The position numbers and the translations under genes are program-made. From NCBI GenBank assembly GCA_016800925.1, contig JABCPU010000073.1, forward strand, positions 62,001 through 126,000: a stretch of 64,000 nt of DNA, read 5' to 3'. The notes beneath the pieces are model-generated. The model saw only the letters and a list, made by a program, of their open reading frames with translations. It had not been told where the DNA came from and did no database searches. Positions within the stretch are counted from its first letter, which is position 1, and each line of letters starts with the position of its first letter. Source of the stretch: Suillus spraguei. Taxonomy: Eukaryota; Basidiomycota; Agaricomycetes; Boletales; Suillaceae. This document shows, in pieces, positions 10,961 to 24,393 of the stretch.

Positions 10961-13457
10961 TCAAGCTTCAGTTTCATGACCTAACTCTTGCATAAAAACC
11001 TGTTTATCGCCTACTCGTTGCATCCGACCCGAAGCCACGTTTTGAGAATCGTCTACATCAAGCAAGTCGTCCCTTCCTGTTTGTCCAAGATCCATGCACT
11101 GAGCTTGCTCTTCACCATGACCACTATCTTGCCCACTTGCTTCGCCCAGTACTATGGCATCCGAGTGTTGAGCATCATCCCAGTGTGCATCCTCTCGGTA
11201 TTTGCCGTGCCTAAGGGTATCCCCACGTCCAGCCACCAGTCCTCTGCCTCGCCCTCTGCCTTCTTGCCATCCATGTCCAGAGCCCGCGGACTGGGCACCC
11301 CACTGACCAGCTTGCACAGCATCTGTCTGACCAGTGAATGCGACTACACCGCCCGTCATTACAAACTGCATGAGTTCTTCTTGAGACGGTGTATCGCCGT
11401 AAGTACTGTGCCACATCTTTCCCAATGCTTCCCACGATGAGGGCGCAGTGAAATTAAACGTTGTGATATCAAAATGATCAAGTCCTAGTTGCTGCAGCGC
11501 TGGCGCCGAACTCGGTTTACGAGACTCGACTGTAGATGTACTGGCAGCTACCGAAGGCAACTGGTCTGATACAGGTACACGATTTTCGGATGCCGCCGTA
11601 CGGGCAAGGACTACAGATGGAACCACCGGAGGCTGGGATTGAGCATCGACTGATGCAGCTCTAGGAGGAGTGGCAGAAGATGGTCTAATATCTCGTCCGA
11701 ACTCGTCTTTTCCTGCTTCAGGGAGTTTTGCCACAGTTTGATTTTGGGCTACATCTCTGCTTGCCGCAGGTCTCTGAGGCGGACTATACGGCCGTGGCCG
11801 CTGCCCATTGAATCTGCGTGGGCTTCGGGAACGGCTATTTCTTGGACGTGGAGAAGAATTCCAATCCCTATCTTTGAAACGATCGTGGTCACGGTCATCC
11901 CATCTACCCCGACCACGACCACGACCACGAAAACCACGCTGGAATCCCCCGCGTGAGTTTGAATCGTGGAATCCATCACGCTCTCTCCCATGATCAAATT
12001 GACTTGAACGACTCTGCCAAGAATCTCTACCAGAATCACGCTGGGCGTGTGACTGCGAGGAAGAATAAGGTTGTGGCTGATTGTTTAGATGAGGCGGGGG
12101 AGGACGCTGTGGCGCAGAGGGGAGCTGTGTATTTCGCAAGGGGAGCTGGATTGCAGATTGTGATGGAGGACCACCATTTGAGACGTTTGCTGTCAAAGCT
12201 AGCTGTTGCAATAACGCTAGGTGTCCAGCGAGGGGTGGGGCAGGCACAATGTTTGGTGGTGTTTGGCTGCATTGAGATGTTCAGAAAAGCACGCCAATTC
12301 GCGACTTAAGTAGGTACTTACATGGGCGGCTGCCCAGCGGCTTGTGCAGTTTGTTTAAGCAGGGCCAGAAGTGTTGATTGCACCGATTCTGGAAGAGGGG
12401 GAGGTGTTGGACCCTGGGACGGGGTAGCCGACGGAGGGGTGGTAATTATCGGCAATGTTTGAGTTTCGACTCGTGCGATGGGTGGCATTTTCACGGATTC
12501 TAACATAAAAAGCAGCCAAATCGTATTTCAGTGTAAATTCTCATTTCATTTGAGGCAGAGACACCAGCAAAAATAGCTATTACACAAGCAGAAGAAATAC
12601 TTAGCGGACACATGTTTGATTCGTGATATGCACCTTTTCGAGAGTCCATCATCTCCCTCAGCCGTGTCAAAACCGGCGAAGGAAAAGTATTTGATTTGGT
12701 CCATATATCCAGAACTTTCTTCGTCTTTTCCTGTTATTGGAGTAAGTAAGACCGCGTTGCATCCGACGTGGAGGAGAGAACAACAAAAATAATGTGGTGA
12801 CAATACGCGTTAGTGGCGGTATCGGTACTCGAAGATATGAGCCAGTCAGTGGAGGGCACATTTACAGCAACATCAGGCTACGCAGTCACGTTGCTTGGAG
12901 TACCATACAAAGCCACCAACGACATGGACGTCGCAGATATGGGCCTGACCTGTGTGTGTAAAGTGGATCTACTCGCCGCTTACCTTCGCTTCTGCATTAT
13001 CAAGCGTAATCATGTCCTGGAACAGACCATCCAAAACACCCTCAACTTTGAGTAGGAAAGTGGCAGCATTTCCGGTGCTTGAATTTATGTCACCAGTAAT
13101 ACCGCGCTTTGTGGCATAACTTCGGGCAGCGCGTGCCAGGGCATCAAATGCATAGAGACTCGACACCTTGGCAGTACTAGACAGTGACTTGTGAGTGCGA
13201 TAAAGTATCGCAACAAGCTTAGTGTCATGCTGTCAATACAAAAAATCTGAGTAAACAAGCCTTCAAGTATGACTTTGATACGCACCTCCACGGACTTTAG
13301 TGCAATGTCAGTCAATTTCGTCATCTTGGAAGCTGACAGTCGTTTCGCATTGACGACATCTTTCAGCGTGGTCTCGAAATCCTGGAAGAGTGTAAAAATA
13401 AAATGAACACCATGGACGGGATTAAACGTTAGCTCGACTAACTTCAAGGCGGCTCAT
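10961..13457 (-). CDS. CID/RPR-domain protein with proline- and RGG-rich C-terminal region
   Basis: Predicted RNA polymerase II CTD-binding protein in RNA processing or termination. Exons 13443-13457, 13286-13381, 12984-13229, 12634-12730, 12322-12499 and 10961-12266 join in phase (1,938 nt, 645 residues). Residues 1 to about 150 form a CTD-interaction domain: DFETTLKDVVNAKRLSASKM, LVAILYRTHKSLSSTAKVSS, YAFDALARAARSY, then EKTKKVLDIWTKSNTF, the closing helix of this domain in Nrd1/Seb1/SCAF proteins. Next come a Pro/Thr/Gln-rich linker, an FRGRGRGRGRWDDRD RGG box with RS dipeptides (near residues 300-350), the motif AGKDEFGRDIRP, and a C-terminal SWEALGKMWHSTYGDTPSQE segment. No RRM is visible, unlike Nrd1/Seb1, so no symbol is given. 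Confidence 0.85.
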
Positions 13458-13587
13458 CACTCCTAGAGCATCGGGCGCTCTGCAATAGTACTCGTGAATG
13501 TTGATGGTAAATGGGTGAGCCTGAAGGAAGCTTTTGTTTGTTGATGTTGATTTAGATCCCTTGCGCTCATTTTTCCCATCACCTCGG
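13458..13587. promoter_or_regulatory. Shared divergent promoter of the CID-domain gene and PET117
   Basis: 130 bp between the two start codons; pyrimidine-rich, with no clear TATA box. Confidence 0.55.
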
Positions 13588-13884
13588 ATGTCAACTAGAG
13601 CGAAAGCGACGCTGGCCGCGTCACTCGTATTTTCCTCCTTCATTGTATGGGCAGTTCATCACCAGCAGTCAAGGGAACGAGAGGTAATCACTATTATTTA
13701 CTTATTATCTTACACCTAATATTGTACCTGGTAGGACATGTTCCAAGGTGTCATTCGTGATGACGCTCGTCGACTAGAGAAAATGCGGCAGCGCGAAGAA
13801 GAGTTCCGCGAATCCTCTCGCAAGCGAGAAATGTATGAACAAGTACAGAATGTCGTATCAAGTGACCAGTCAAACAAGATTTGA
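13588..13884 (+). CDS. PET117: Cytochrome c oxidase assembly factor PET117
   Basis: Short two-exon gene (13588-13683, 13735-13884; 81 residues). The product opens with MSTRAKATLAASLVFSS and a single membrane-spanning/presequence helix, then has the conserved VIRDDARRLEKMRQREEEF charged helix, REMYEQVQ and a short polar tail. This layout and length match Pet117, a matrix-side factor for complex IV assembly that works with Cox15 in heme A synthesis. It lies divergently beside the CID-domain gene. Confidence 0.88.
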
Positions 13885-14426
13885 CCGACGTATGTCCCTG
13901 GTCCCAAGATGGTCATAGGTTACTACCTGGGTATCGCATTATTGCACTGGTCACTGGTCAAGATCCTACTGGGTTACCCGTAGCTCACTCTGTGGCCATG
14001 TACATCCCGTTTCCAACCGTAGGGCGCCGAAATTAGAGTTGGTATCTTATCAGCCCCGTCCCACGGATAAACGTGCACTATGAAGTAATTAATGGATTCA
14101 GCCTCTCGTAACTGCCTACATTCGCATCAATTATCCTTGTCAATTTGAAACTGAAACCCTTCGCTGCAAGCCAGATTCCCACCTGCTGTGCTCTTGATTC
14201 TGATTACTGGACAAAGTTGCAGTCTTCGACGGCCCAACAGTAAGCTGCAAGAGGCTCTTCCCTCTAGTTTCTGTGAGTGAATGGCACACGGTGATTCAAT
14301 TTCTGGCTCACTACAATATTTTGGCCCATCGGACGAGTACACGGTGAAGTACAATAACGATTACTCTGTAAATCCAATCTATGCGAATACTCAACAACTC
14401 TTGATATGACCACTCATTACCATGTT
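13885..14426. other. Convergent intergenic region, no gene seen
   Basis: 3' flanks of PET117 and the polyol dehydrogenase. Open frames on the minus strand here (for example near 14127-14354) lack splice or domain support. Confidence 0.4.
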
Positions 14427-16062
14427 TTAGTCTTGAATTTGCACCTTGATCGCGCCTTGAGATGGGTCCGCAGCAATATGGAAGGCAGAAACAGCCTCCT
14501 CTAGTTTAAATCGATGTGTAACCAGGGGCTTCACATTGATTAGACCACCAGCAACAAGACGTATAGCTTTAGGGTACTGATTACATATGGTCAGCATCAC
14601 ACAACTCCTGCAGAAAGGGGGCATACTTGGTTGGCATATCTGTATTGGAAACTGATATCTATTTCATTGGCGCTCAAGTGCATGAACGGGAACTGAAAAT
14701 ATGACTAATTGAGTGAAACAGCTTTTGGGCGTTTAGTACATACCACTTGTTCATTCTTGCCGACACCGATGATGAACACCTTTCCACCGAATTGTGCTGC
14801 CTGGGTACCATCCAGCATAAGCAAGACCATTAAAAGCATAGACAACCTCAGAGTTTCTTACATGCACAGCAGTATGCACACTGCTCTCCACACCACTGCA
14901 CTCGATCGCAACCTTCACAGGGCCATCAGCGGCGGCTTTGATCTTTTGGGCGGCTTCCTTTGGCGTCAAGTCACGCTCTATCAGTACCGTACGCACTCCA
15001 GGAACGAGCTTCTTTGCGAAATCGAGGCGGCTCTGGAAGAGGTCGGTGATGACAATGGGCTCGGCGCCTGCAGCGCGTGCCGAAAGAAGAGAAACAAGAC
15101 CGATCGGTCCAGCGCCGCTGAATACCAATTAATGGGTCATGACATGAAATCTCCAAATGCGAACATACCAGATCAAAGTGGGATCACCGAGGCGGAGACC
15201 AGCACGTTCGATGCCCGCGAGAGCTACAGCCAGGGGCTCGCAAAGAGAACCTTCTTCAAAGGAAAGGGAATCAGGCAAACGGTGCAGCCACTCAGCAGGG
15301 TGCAGGTGATAGCGAGTCAGGGTTCCTAGGAGGCAGCTAAGTATCAATAAATGCTGGATGTTTGGAATTCCTACCATGGAAAGGAGGAGTGGAGAAGAAG
15401 ACAACATCAGGACCTGTAAAGAGAGACCACGTCATGGACCGCCTAATGATAGGTTAAAGTGGAAACGTACAAGCGTTGTACCTGCCGACTCTGCAATAGT
15501 CACAAGAAGGTTTTGAGCAGGGCACGCCAGCTTCTATTGCGACGCGGTCCCCTAGGTGGTATGCAGTTAGTTCTTCACATCATCAGCATTTTGGAACGGG
15601 TAGCTTACCGACTTTCCACTGAGTCACGCCCTCACCTATTTCAATGACTTCTCCTGCAGACTCGTGTCCGGAACCACACTGTACTCAAGATCAGATATCA
15701 TTTGCAGCGATTCATAATGATCGAGCACCTCATCGGTTACAACCATGGAATCGCCGACGCGTCCATGCTTCCAGAAATGAACGTCACTCCTGATTACCGC
15801 ATATCGCATTAACACAATGTTCGGAATATTGCAATCCAAAAACGAACCCGCAGATCCCAGTTGAACGGACGTGCACCAGCACTTGTCCAGGCCCTGGCGT
15901 TGGGCGCGGTTTTTGCACGAGGTGAATTTCATGATTGGGATTATAGAATGCCGCGATGTTTGCATCAGGGGAAGGAGCCTCTCCAGATGCGAGGATGCGG
16001 AAGGAAGGGTCGTCGAGGACCTTGCGGGGGCTGTAAGTATCTGCGTATCCACCGTCGGGCAT
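14427..16062 (-). CDS. Zinc-dependent polyol dehydrogenase (L-arabinitol/sorbitol/xylitol dehydrogenase type)
   Basis: Medium-chain NAD-dependent dehydrogenase of pentose/polyol catabolism. Visible in order: [12 protein letters not shown] start, [26 protein letters not shown] (catalytic Cys, joined across the intron at 15848), [17 protein letters not shown] (catalytic GHE), structural zinc cysteines in [38 protein letters not shown], and the Rossmann loop [13 protein letters not shown] followed by [14 protein letters not shown], whose Asp indicates NAD preference. The C-terminus reads [20 protein letters not shown] to [11 protein letters not shown]. At least six introns break it. An in-frame ATG at 16113 would add 17 residues; 16062 fits the family better. 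The exact polyol cannot be told from sequence alone. Confidence 0.85.
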
Positions 16063-16517
16063 CGTGATCTGGATGGGAATTAGATGGTGAAGATGGCTTC
16101 TGAGAGTCTGCAATTATGGCGATTGCATGCTGCCATCTGAGGTTTATATAACCTTAAGTATGGTCCCTTATGGCAAGATTGTGGTCAGCAGGCAGAGCAA
16201 CGTGAAACACACGAGATGCAGTTCCGGTCCGAATTGAAGGGGCAATACTCGGAGGTTCGCATCGGGTTAGTCTTACTTATTGTTCTCAAGTTTTTAACCG
16301 AGTGAATTACGATGACGGAGGGTTGATTGCCAACTGATGTACAAATGCTGTCTGCAACAAAACGGATCACAACTTTCAAGATTACACAAACCCAGTGTTT
16401 CTATGGTATCGAAAGGGTATCGATCCAGGGCTGGCGAATGAGCGGCGGAGCAGACGATCCAATGGTACAGGTGTATCACATGATGTAAAGAGGCAGCAGC
16501 AAGCGCGTGTAATCCAA
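16063..16517. other. Intergenic, no gene seen
   Basis: Promoter of the polyol dehydrogenase and 3' flank of the NDR kinase gene, both on the minus strand. No supported exon. Confidence 0.4.
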
Positions 16518-18474
<1,957 letters not shown>

Positions 18475-19025
18475 GATGGTTCAAAGGCAAGCGAAAGTAC
18501 AACCGTTATGGTTAAAAGCCGTGGTGGAAAAATCAAACAAAACGAAATGGAGAACGTAAAAGATGTCTCGGAATGAGTTTGTGTTGTTATGGAAGGTATG
18601 CAAACTTCCAATGATTAAATTTAGTCTAGTTTATATACCATGAGAGTAAAACTACGTTCATGTACACTAAACGAGGTTTGAACGCTTCTGAACGTTTGAA
18701 CCACGGTGTCAATTGAAGATGCTAGCAGCTCTTGGTAGTGGCACAAGCAGCGTTAAACTCTGAAATACGAAAAAAGTCCTTATCATTGTGTGATTCAGAC
18801 AGGTGTGTTGGTGTGAAAACATGTTTCTATGGAACCATGCATTGCTACTGTGAAAAACGTGGCTGTATGCGCGCGAGGTGATGAGATCATCTACGGAGCG
18901 CGCTCGAGCAGGATAGCCCCAAGTGGTAGCTGTTGTTTGGATCTGAAGCTCTTGCCAAACAACGCCTCTTAACAGACACGTCCAAACCTACTCACTTTGC
19001 CAGCGGCAGGTCCTTCCATTCCAAT
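18475..19025. promoter_or_regulatory. Divergent intergenic region of NDR kinase and PRP4
   Basis: About 550 bp shared by two divergent genes. An in-frame ATG upstream of PRP4 at 18933 exists, but the residues it would add do not resemble Prp4. No other feature was seen. Confidence 0.4.
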
Positions 19026-20985
19026 ATGTCGGAGTTGACATACGACTCGTTGATGGATGATGGAAACTATCTGGGCTCTGAGCGGGCCCGGATGGAGAAC
19101 AAGGTCATCCTCGATGAGCTCGAGCGAAAGAAGAAGGCGCGCAACTTAGCTGTGCCAACGGACGACAATAAGGTCAAAGCGAGACTGCGAGAAATTGGAG
19201 AACCCATCACACTTTTTGGTGAACGAGTGAGTTTTTATAAAAGCATACATTTATCATGTGAGATTGACTGTAATTAGGCAGCAGATCGACGAGACCGACT
19301 AATATATGTCCTTTCACAAATAAATGCCGCAAGGGGTGATGACCACCCAATGGAAGAGGTATCCTCTGAAGAAAGCGAAGAAGAAAGGGTATTAGTTTCA
19401 AGTTTCTACTTGATGGAGCGATTACTAACCCAGTTTACAGGAGGAGTTTTACACTGAAGGCTCCCTAGAACTTCTTCAAGCTCGAAGGAATCTTGCAGAA
19501 TTTTCTCTGCCCAGGTTGGATTTTACCTACCGATAGGTGATTTCAGCAAGGTGCTTACAATATCCCTTTCATGTCCTTTGCAGAGCTCAAAAGCGCGTCG
19601 CCCAGCAGCGAATAGATAGCAAAATACCATTAGGGCGCATAATCGACATACGGAAGAAGGTTTTTGCAGGGGTCAAGGTAAATGATATGGAACTATAAGG
19701 ATATTATAATTCATCGGTGCCTGCAGCGTTTTAGCAATATTGGTTCACAAATTGGCGACGAGCGCCCGATATCACAAGTGCGTTTTGCACCCAATAATAA
19801 AATTCTAGCCACCGGTAGCTGGTCCAGCACAATCAAGTTATGGAATGTGCCTGCGTGCACAACTATACGCACACTCAGAGGTCAGTGCCCGATGCTGTAA
19901 TAGCGTTTTCTTGTGCTCATAATAACATCAGGCCATGGTGATCGTGTCGGTGGTGTTGCGTGGCATCCGCAAGCAACATTGACACAGGGAGAGGGATTGG
20001 TGAATTTGGTGTCGGGTGCAGGAGATATGTGTGTCAATCTATGGTCTCTGAATAGGTGAATCCTCTTGTTGAGCTTTTCTTTGCACTGGAACCTCATATT
20101 CTTCAACAGTGATGCCCCGCTCTCTGTGATGAAGGGACATGCAGATCGCATCTGTCGTGTAGCATTTCATCCTTCTGGTAATTTTGTCGCTTCTGCTAGC
20201 TTCGATACCACTTGGCGATTATGGGATGTGAACTCCTCGAAAGAATTGCTCCTTCAAGAAGGCCACTCAAAGGAAGTGTATGCTGTTGAGTTTCAGGGTG
20301 ATGGTGCACTAATCGCCTCGGGGTGAGTCCATGCATCTACAACACAATTTACCTTAAGTAACAAGATCCTTTAGAGGTCTAGATGCTGTTGGGCGAGTAT
20401 GGGATCTGCGGACAGGACGCACAGCGATGGTACTCGACGGTCACGTTCAAGGCATCTTCGGAATTGACTTCTCTCCAAACGGGTGGGTTATCTTCAGCAG
20501 ATTTCTGCCCATTTTGATGACAATTTTTGAATAGATATCAAATCGCCACTGGCGCTGGCGACGACACAATACGGATATGGGACATGCGCTCTTTGAAAGC
20601 CCTGTACACCATCCCCGCACATGTCTCCAATGTGTCCGACGTCCGTTTCTTCCGTGCCGATACACTCCCATCATTCAAGCCCAAGGCTGAATCTGCAGAT
20701 GTTCTTATGAACGGAATTACCGAAGATGCAGATGCAGACAAAAGTCATGACGCTGAGGATGACATCCAGGAGTGGAAATACCGCTCAGGGCTGTATCTAG
20801 CCAGTTCTGGATACGATGGTTACGTGAAGTTATGGAGCGCTGACGATTGGCAGCTACTCCGCACACTAACGACAGATTCGGGTAAGGTCATGTCTGTGGA
20901 CTTGACAAGCGATGGAGAGCTACTCGCCTCCAGTACTTACAATCGTAATTTCCAATTGTTCGCTCCAGAGGATGTCCCAGTGTAG
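19026..20985 (+). CDS. PRP4: U4/U6 snRNP WD-repeat protein PRP4 (PRPF4)
   Basis: Spliceosomal component of the U4/U6.U5 tri-snRNP. The N-terminus has the SFM/PRP4 motif ([21 protein letters not shown], followed across an intron by [13 protein letters not shown]), then an acidic stretch ([11 protein letters not shown]) and [20 protein letters not shown]. The C-terminal half is a WD40 propeller of about seven blades: [89 protein letters not shown], and a last blade ending FAPEDVPV. It has about eight introns. The start is set at [12 protein letters not shown], which matches the family. Confidence 0.92.
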
Positions 20986-21142
20986 TAGTGCTTTTCTCGT
21001 GATAATAATTGATACTTGAGAGATACAAATGCAGGCTGACCCAAAAGCTGGCGGCGTGTAGTATTATACGGGTGTGATGAGCAGTATGCCATAGTGTTTG
21101 GTTGAAACACGGATCTTCTCGATCCGGGCTCAATAAATTAAA

Positions 21143-23984
21143 TTATATAAGTCCATCCCTGACCTGCAATTCAATTGAAATGTAAGCTAGACTGAATCAG
21201 GCTAAGCAGAACAAAGCTCACTTTCTGCATGAACCCAGCCACGCGAACTATGTCCACAACCTGTGCCTCGCTCTCGACTGCCACCACAAGATTTTCCAGC
21301 ATCTAGACAAAAAAAATTTACCCGTAAATACACATCGTATATTCCCTATCGTGATCAAGCCACTCACATCCTCCACTTTATCAATAGGGATACCTGTGCA
21401 CAGCGCAACCACCTTCTTACATTGATATTCTTTGTCAGCGCTCGCGCCCTGGAGCGATCTTAGTCTTAACTGCATGAGGTCTTCCATCCTCGTGTGCCAG
21501 CGTTTCAGCCGCCGTAATCGTATTAAGGTTGAGATGGAATCGCCGGTAGGTGATGGGGGCTCTGGTTCCACGCTGAACGAAATGTCCATAGAGCCTGGCA
21601 TCCCCGTCATCGTCGAACTAGGTCCACGCCATTGGAAGGCAGGTCCGGCCGTTTCACGCCCATCCCGGCCCACCAGATCTGTACGACCTGTCCAGTCGAA
21701 GTGGTCTTCGTCTAGAATAGCTTTTTCGAGATTTCGTATCCGCTGATGGACCTTATCAAGCTCTCCGCATCGGTTTTGACATAGCTGTATCTGCTTCCGC
21801 TGTTCGGAAAGCTCGCGCGTGGCTGCCCGAAGGTGAGCTTGCGTCACATCAAGTGAATCTTGTTTTGCTTTGATTTCAGTGGAGAATTCAGAACTAAGGT
21901 CCTGGATCATCGACGTCATATCTGGAGCGAGACTTTCAGAGTGCCATTCAAGCACGAAACACGTGAACCGCACCTGCAATTATGTCCTGGCTCTTCTGGA
22001 TAGGTGCTGAAGGTCCAGAACGTAATGATGCAAGGATGTCGTCGGCTCGTGCACCACCATTAAGCTCCTGGAAGAACCGAACTCAAACACCAACATCACA
22101 TACACTGAATGGACGCAACATACCTCGACCTCAACGCCAAAGTCTCCAGGCCGCAGACCCACTTTATTGGGTAATACTCGATTAGCCCCGACGTCGATGA
22201 GCGTTCTCACCAAAGCCCTATTACCTACACGCGCAGCGATGTTGAGAACCGTGTCTCCATACTCATCTTGCAGGTCTACGAGGGACTTAAAATCACCACC
22301 CTGGTTCTGTGCTATCCACAAAAAGATCTGGTCGAGGTAATATCGAGCACAGACCGCGCGTCCTTGTATACCCGCCAAGTACATGATGTGATGTAACACA
22401 GATTTTCTAGATGTATCAAGCGTGCGGATAGACGTGTGCAGAGAGCTGATAAGGAGATTGAAGCATTGCTGATCGAAGTTGTGTGTGTCAATAGATGCAC
22501 GCATGAGCGGTGTTTCGCCAACAAAGTTGCCACGGTGGATGTCCGCGCCAGCTGATATGAGTTGGGAAACAGTCTGTTGCCTGCCCATGCTTGCAGCAAG
22601 GTGCAGAGCAGTGTGACCTTTGTCGTCTAGGATGGTGTCTATATCAATTGGGGAAGATATGTCTGGTGTCAATTCGCGCAAAAGGTCAAGTACAGGGGCG
22701 GGGTCATCTTGTCGACAAATAGCAGCAATGAGTCTAGCGCGACGGGCATCTCGAAGAGCGGAAGGATCGCGAAGAGTATGAGGTTTGGTGGAGAAGCGAA
22801 GACCAGCACCATCAACGTCAGCACCATCAATCAATTTTCCACTTGCAAATGTCGATATACTCGGTGGGCGCGAGACGGCATTGTTCAGATGTGGTGAACC
22901 GACATTGACGCGTGAAAGTGGACGGGTTGGAGGGAGAGCTGCCATTGACTGTGACATGATCGATGCGCTAGACAAGGTTCTGTGAGATGCTTGAGATGCA
23001 TCTGGCTGTGGGGTAGGCTCTTTACGAGCACGTTTCGTAGGGGATGGCCCATCTTCATCATTGACTTGAGTAACAACGGAAGGCGGACGGGATCGGTCGG
23101 ATATTTGTATATCTGGTGCTTCCAACAATGGATGTGAAGATCTTTGGGTAGGAACAGGTTGTTGTGTAGTTGAGACTACCTCAGAATCAGACCGGGCTCG
23201 TTTCAAGGACTGAATTGGAGGTGGTGTTGGGGATACTCCTCCAGATGATGGTGACTGCGCGTAACCACTCTGGTAAGGTGTCGAAGAGTATGTCGATTGT
23301 CTAGTTGGAGCGAGGGAAGATGTAGACGGAGTGAATAGGCCTTGGGCGCGCCCCTGATTCAAGAGGCGAAGGGCAGAACCTGGCATGATGGGAGGTGGAG
23401 CTAGACCCGATTGTGAGTAACCTCCAGAAGTACCAAGATTTGGAAAGGATGAGGCAGCAGACAGAGGTCGCGGAGATGCGGTTGAGGGTACCGTTGGGAG
23501 CGACCCAAGGGTGTTTGTGCTGGGTGTGAAATCGAACAAAGGAGCTAGTAAAGGGGAAACACCATACTGCGTAGCGATGTCGCGACCCCGCTCCAGTGGA
23601 ATCCTGATAACACGATAAGTTCAGTCCATACGTCCGAATTAAAATCTGGTAATTGCGCGAACCATGTTCCTTGATATTTCCCGTAGCCACCCTGGACGAT
23701 TTCATGCTTACCTGGCAGAATTTCCTTCTCAAGGATCTTAGTACGCCTACCCTTCTCAATACCTGCAACCTTGAGAATCTGAGTAGCATTGACAAACGAA
23801 TCACCGCGTCTGCGCATGACAGCGATGCCTCGCACCATACACTCATAAACCTACAGCGTGACGCGACCGCGTCAGCCATCATTAATACAAGAAAATGGTT
23901 TCAACTAACCTGAACCGACGAATAGACTGCATTATATATCTTTACCTGGGGCGATTGCCCCACATTTCGTGGTACGGCCTGCAT
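21143..23984 (-). CDS. MBF/SBF-type cell-cycle transcription factor, APSES DNA-binding domain plus ankyrin repeats
   Basis: Mbp1/Res1-like subunit controlling G1/S genes through MCB (ACGCGT) sites. Exon 1 (start 23984) gives [10 protein letters not shown] then [12 protein letters not shown] and joins [40 protein letters not shown] and [14 protein letters not shown], the KilA-N/APSES domain. A Ser/Pro-rich linker with a basic cluster ([12 protein letters not shown]) follows. Ankyrin repeats include [32 protein letters not shown] and [20 protein letters not shown]. The C-terminal part is coiled coil (about 21750-21900), as needed to pair with a Swi6/Cdc10-like partner. The last exon ends at 21143 (MQK, then VRDGLI). 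An ACGCGT lies 76 bp upstream of the start. Confidence 0.9.
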
Positions 23985-24059
23985 ACAAAGTCAGGCTCTG
24001 TTGGTCACGCGCACGGTCAAAATGTCTGGCGTCGGTGGGAGTCGCGTTCACGCGGTGAG

Positions 24060-24065
24060 ACGCGT
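24060..24065. promoter_or_regulatory. MCB-like ACGCGT upstream of the MBF gene
   Basis: Perfect palindromic MCB core 76 bp upstream of the MBF start codon. It would be consistent with autoregulation, but the hexamer also occurs at several coding positions in this window, so it may be chance. Confidence 0.3.
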
Positions 24066-24393
24066 GCTGGTGTCGGAGCTCAAAATGTGGCAGATATCCC
24101 TAACGACCTTCAATTGGCACACACATGTCAAGCTAACATCAGACAATGGCAGAAGCTCAGCCGGAAACGCAGCCGTTACTTCATGAAGATGTCGTCGTCT
24201 GGCCCATCATCCATATGATTCGTAGGGTGTGCATTAATGCATCTCTACAGAGGAGTCTACTAACATCTGCATTATAGGATGTCATAGTATGCTTTTTTAT
24301 ACCTTCCAGCCTGATCGAAATCTTTACTAATACTTATATGATAACAGCACTACATAGGCAAGTCAAATCCAGTGCTATAGTGCTGTACTGACG

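Noticed and set aside
10988..11440. 150-residue plus-strand frame
   Set aside because: Antisense shadow of the last exon of the CID-domain gene.
12036..12272. Separate minus-strand gene MQPNTTKHC...
   Set aside because: Wrong frame across the acceptor of the last CID-gene exon; splicing in phase gives IQTPPNIVPAPPLAGH instead.
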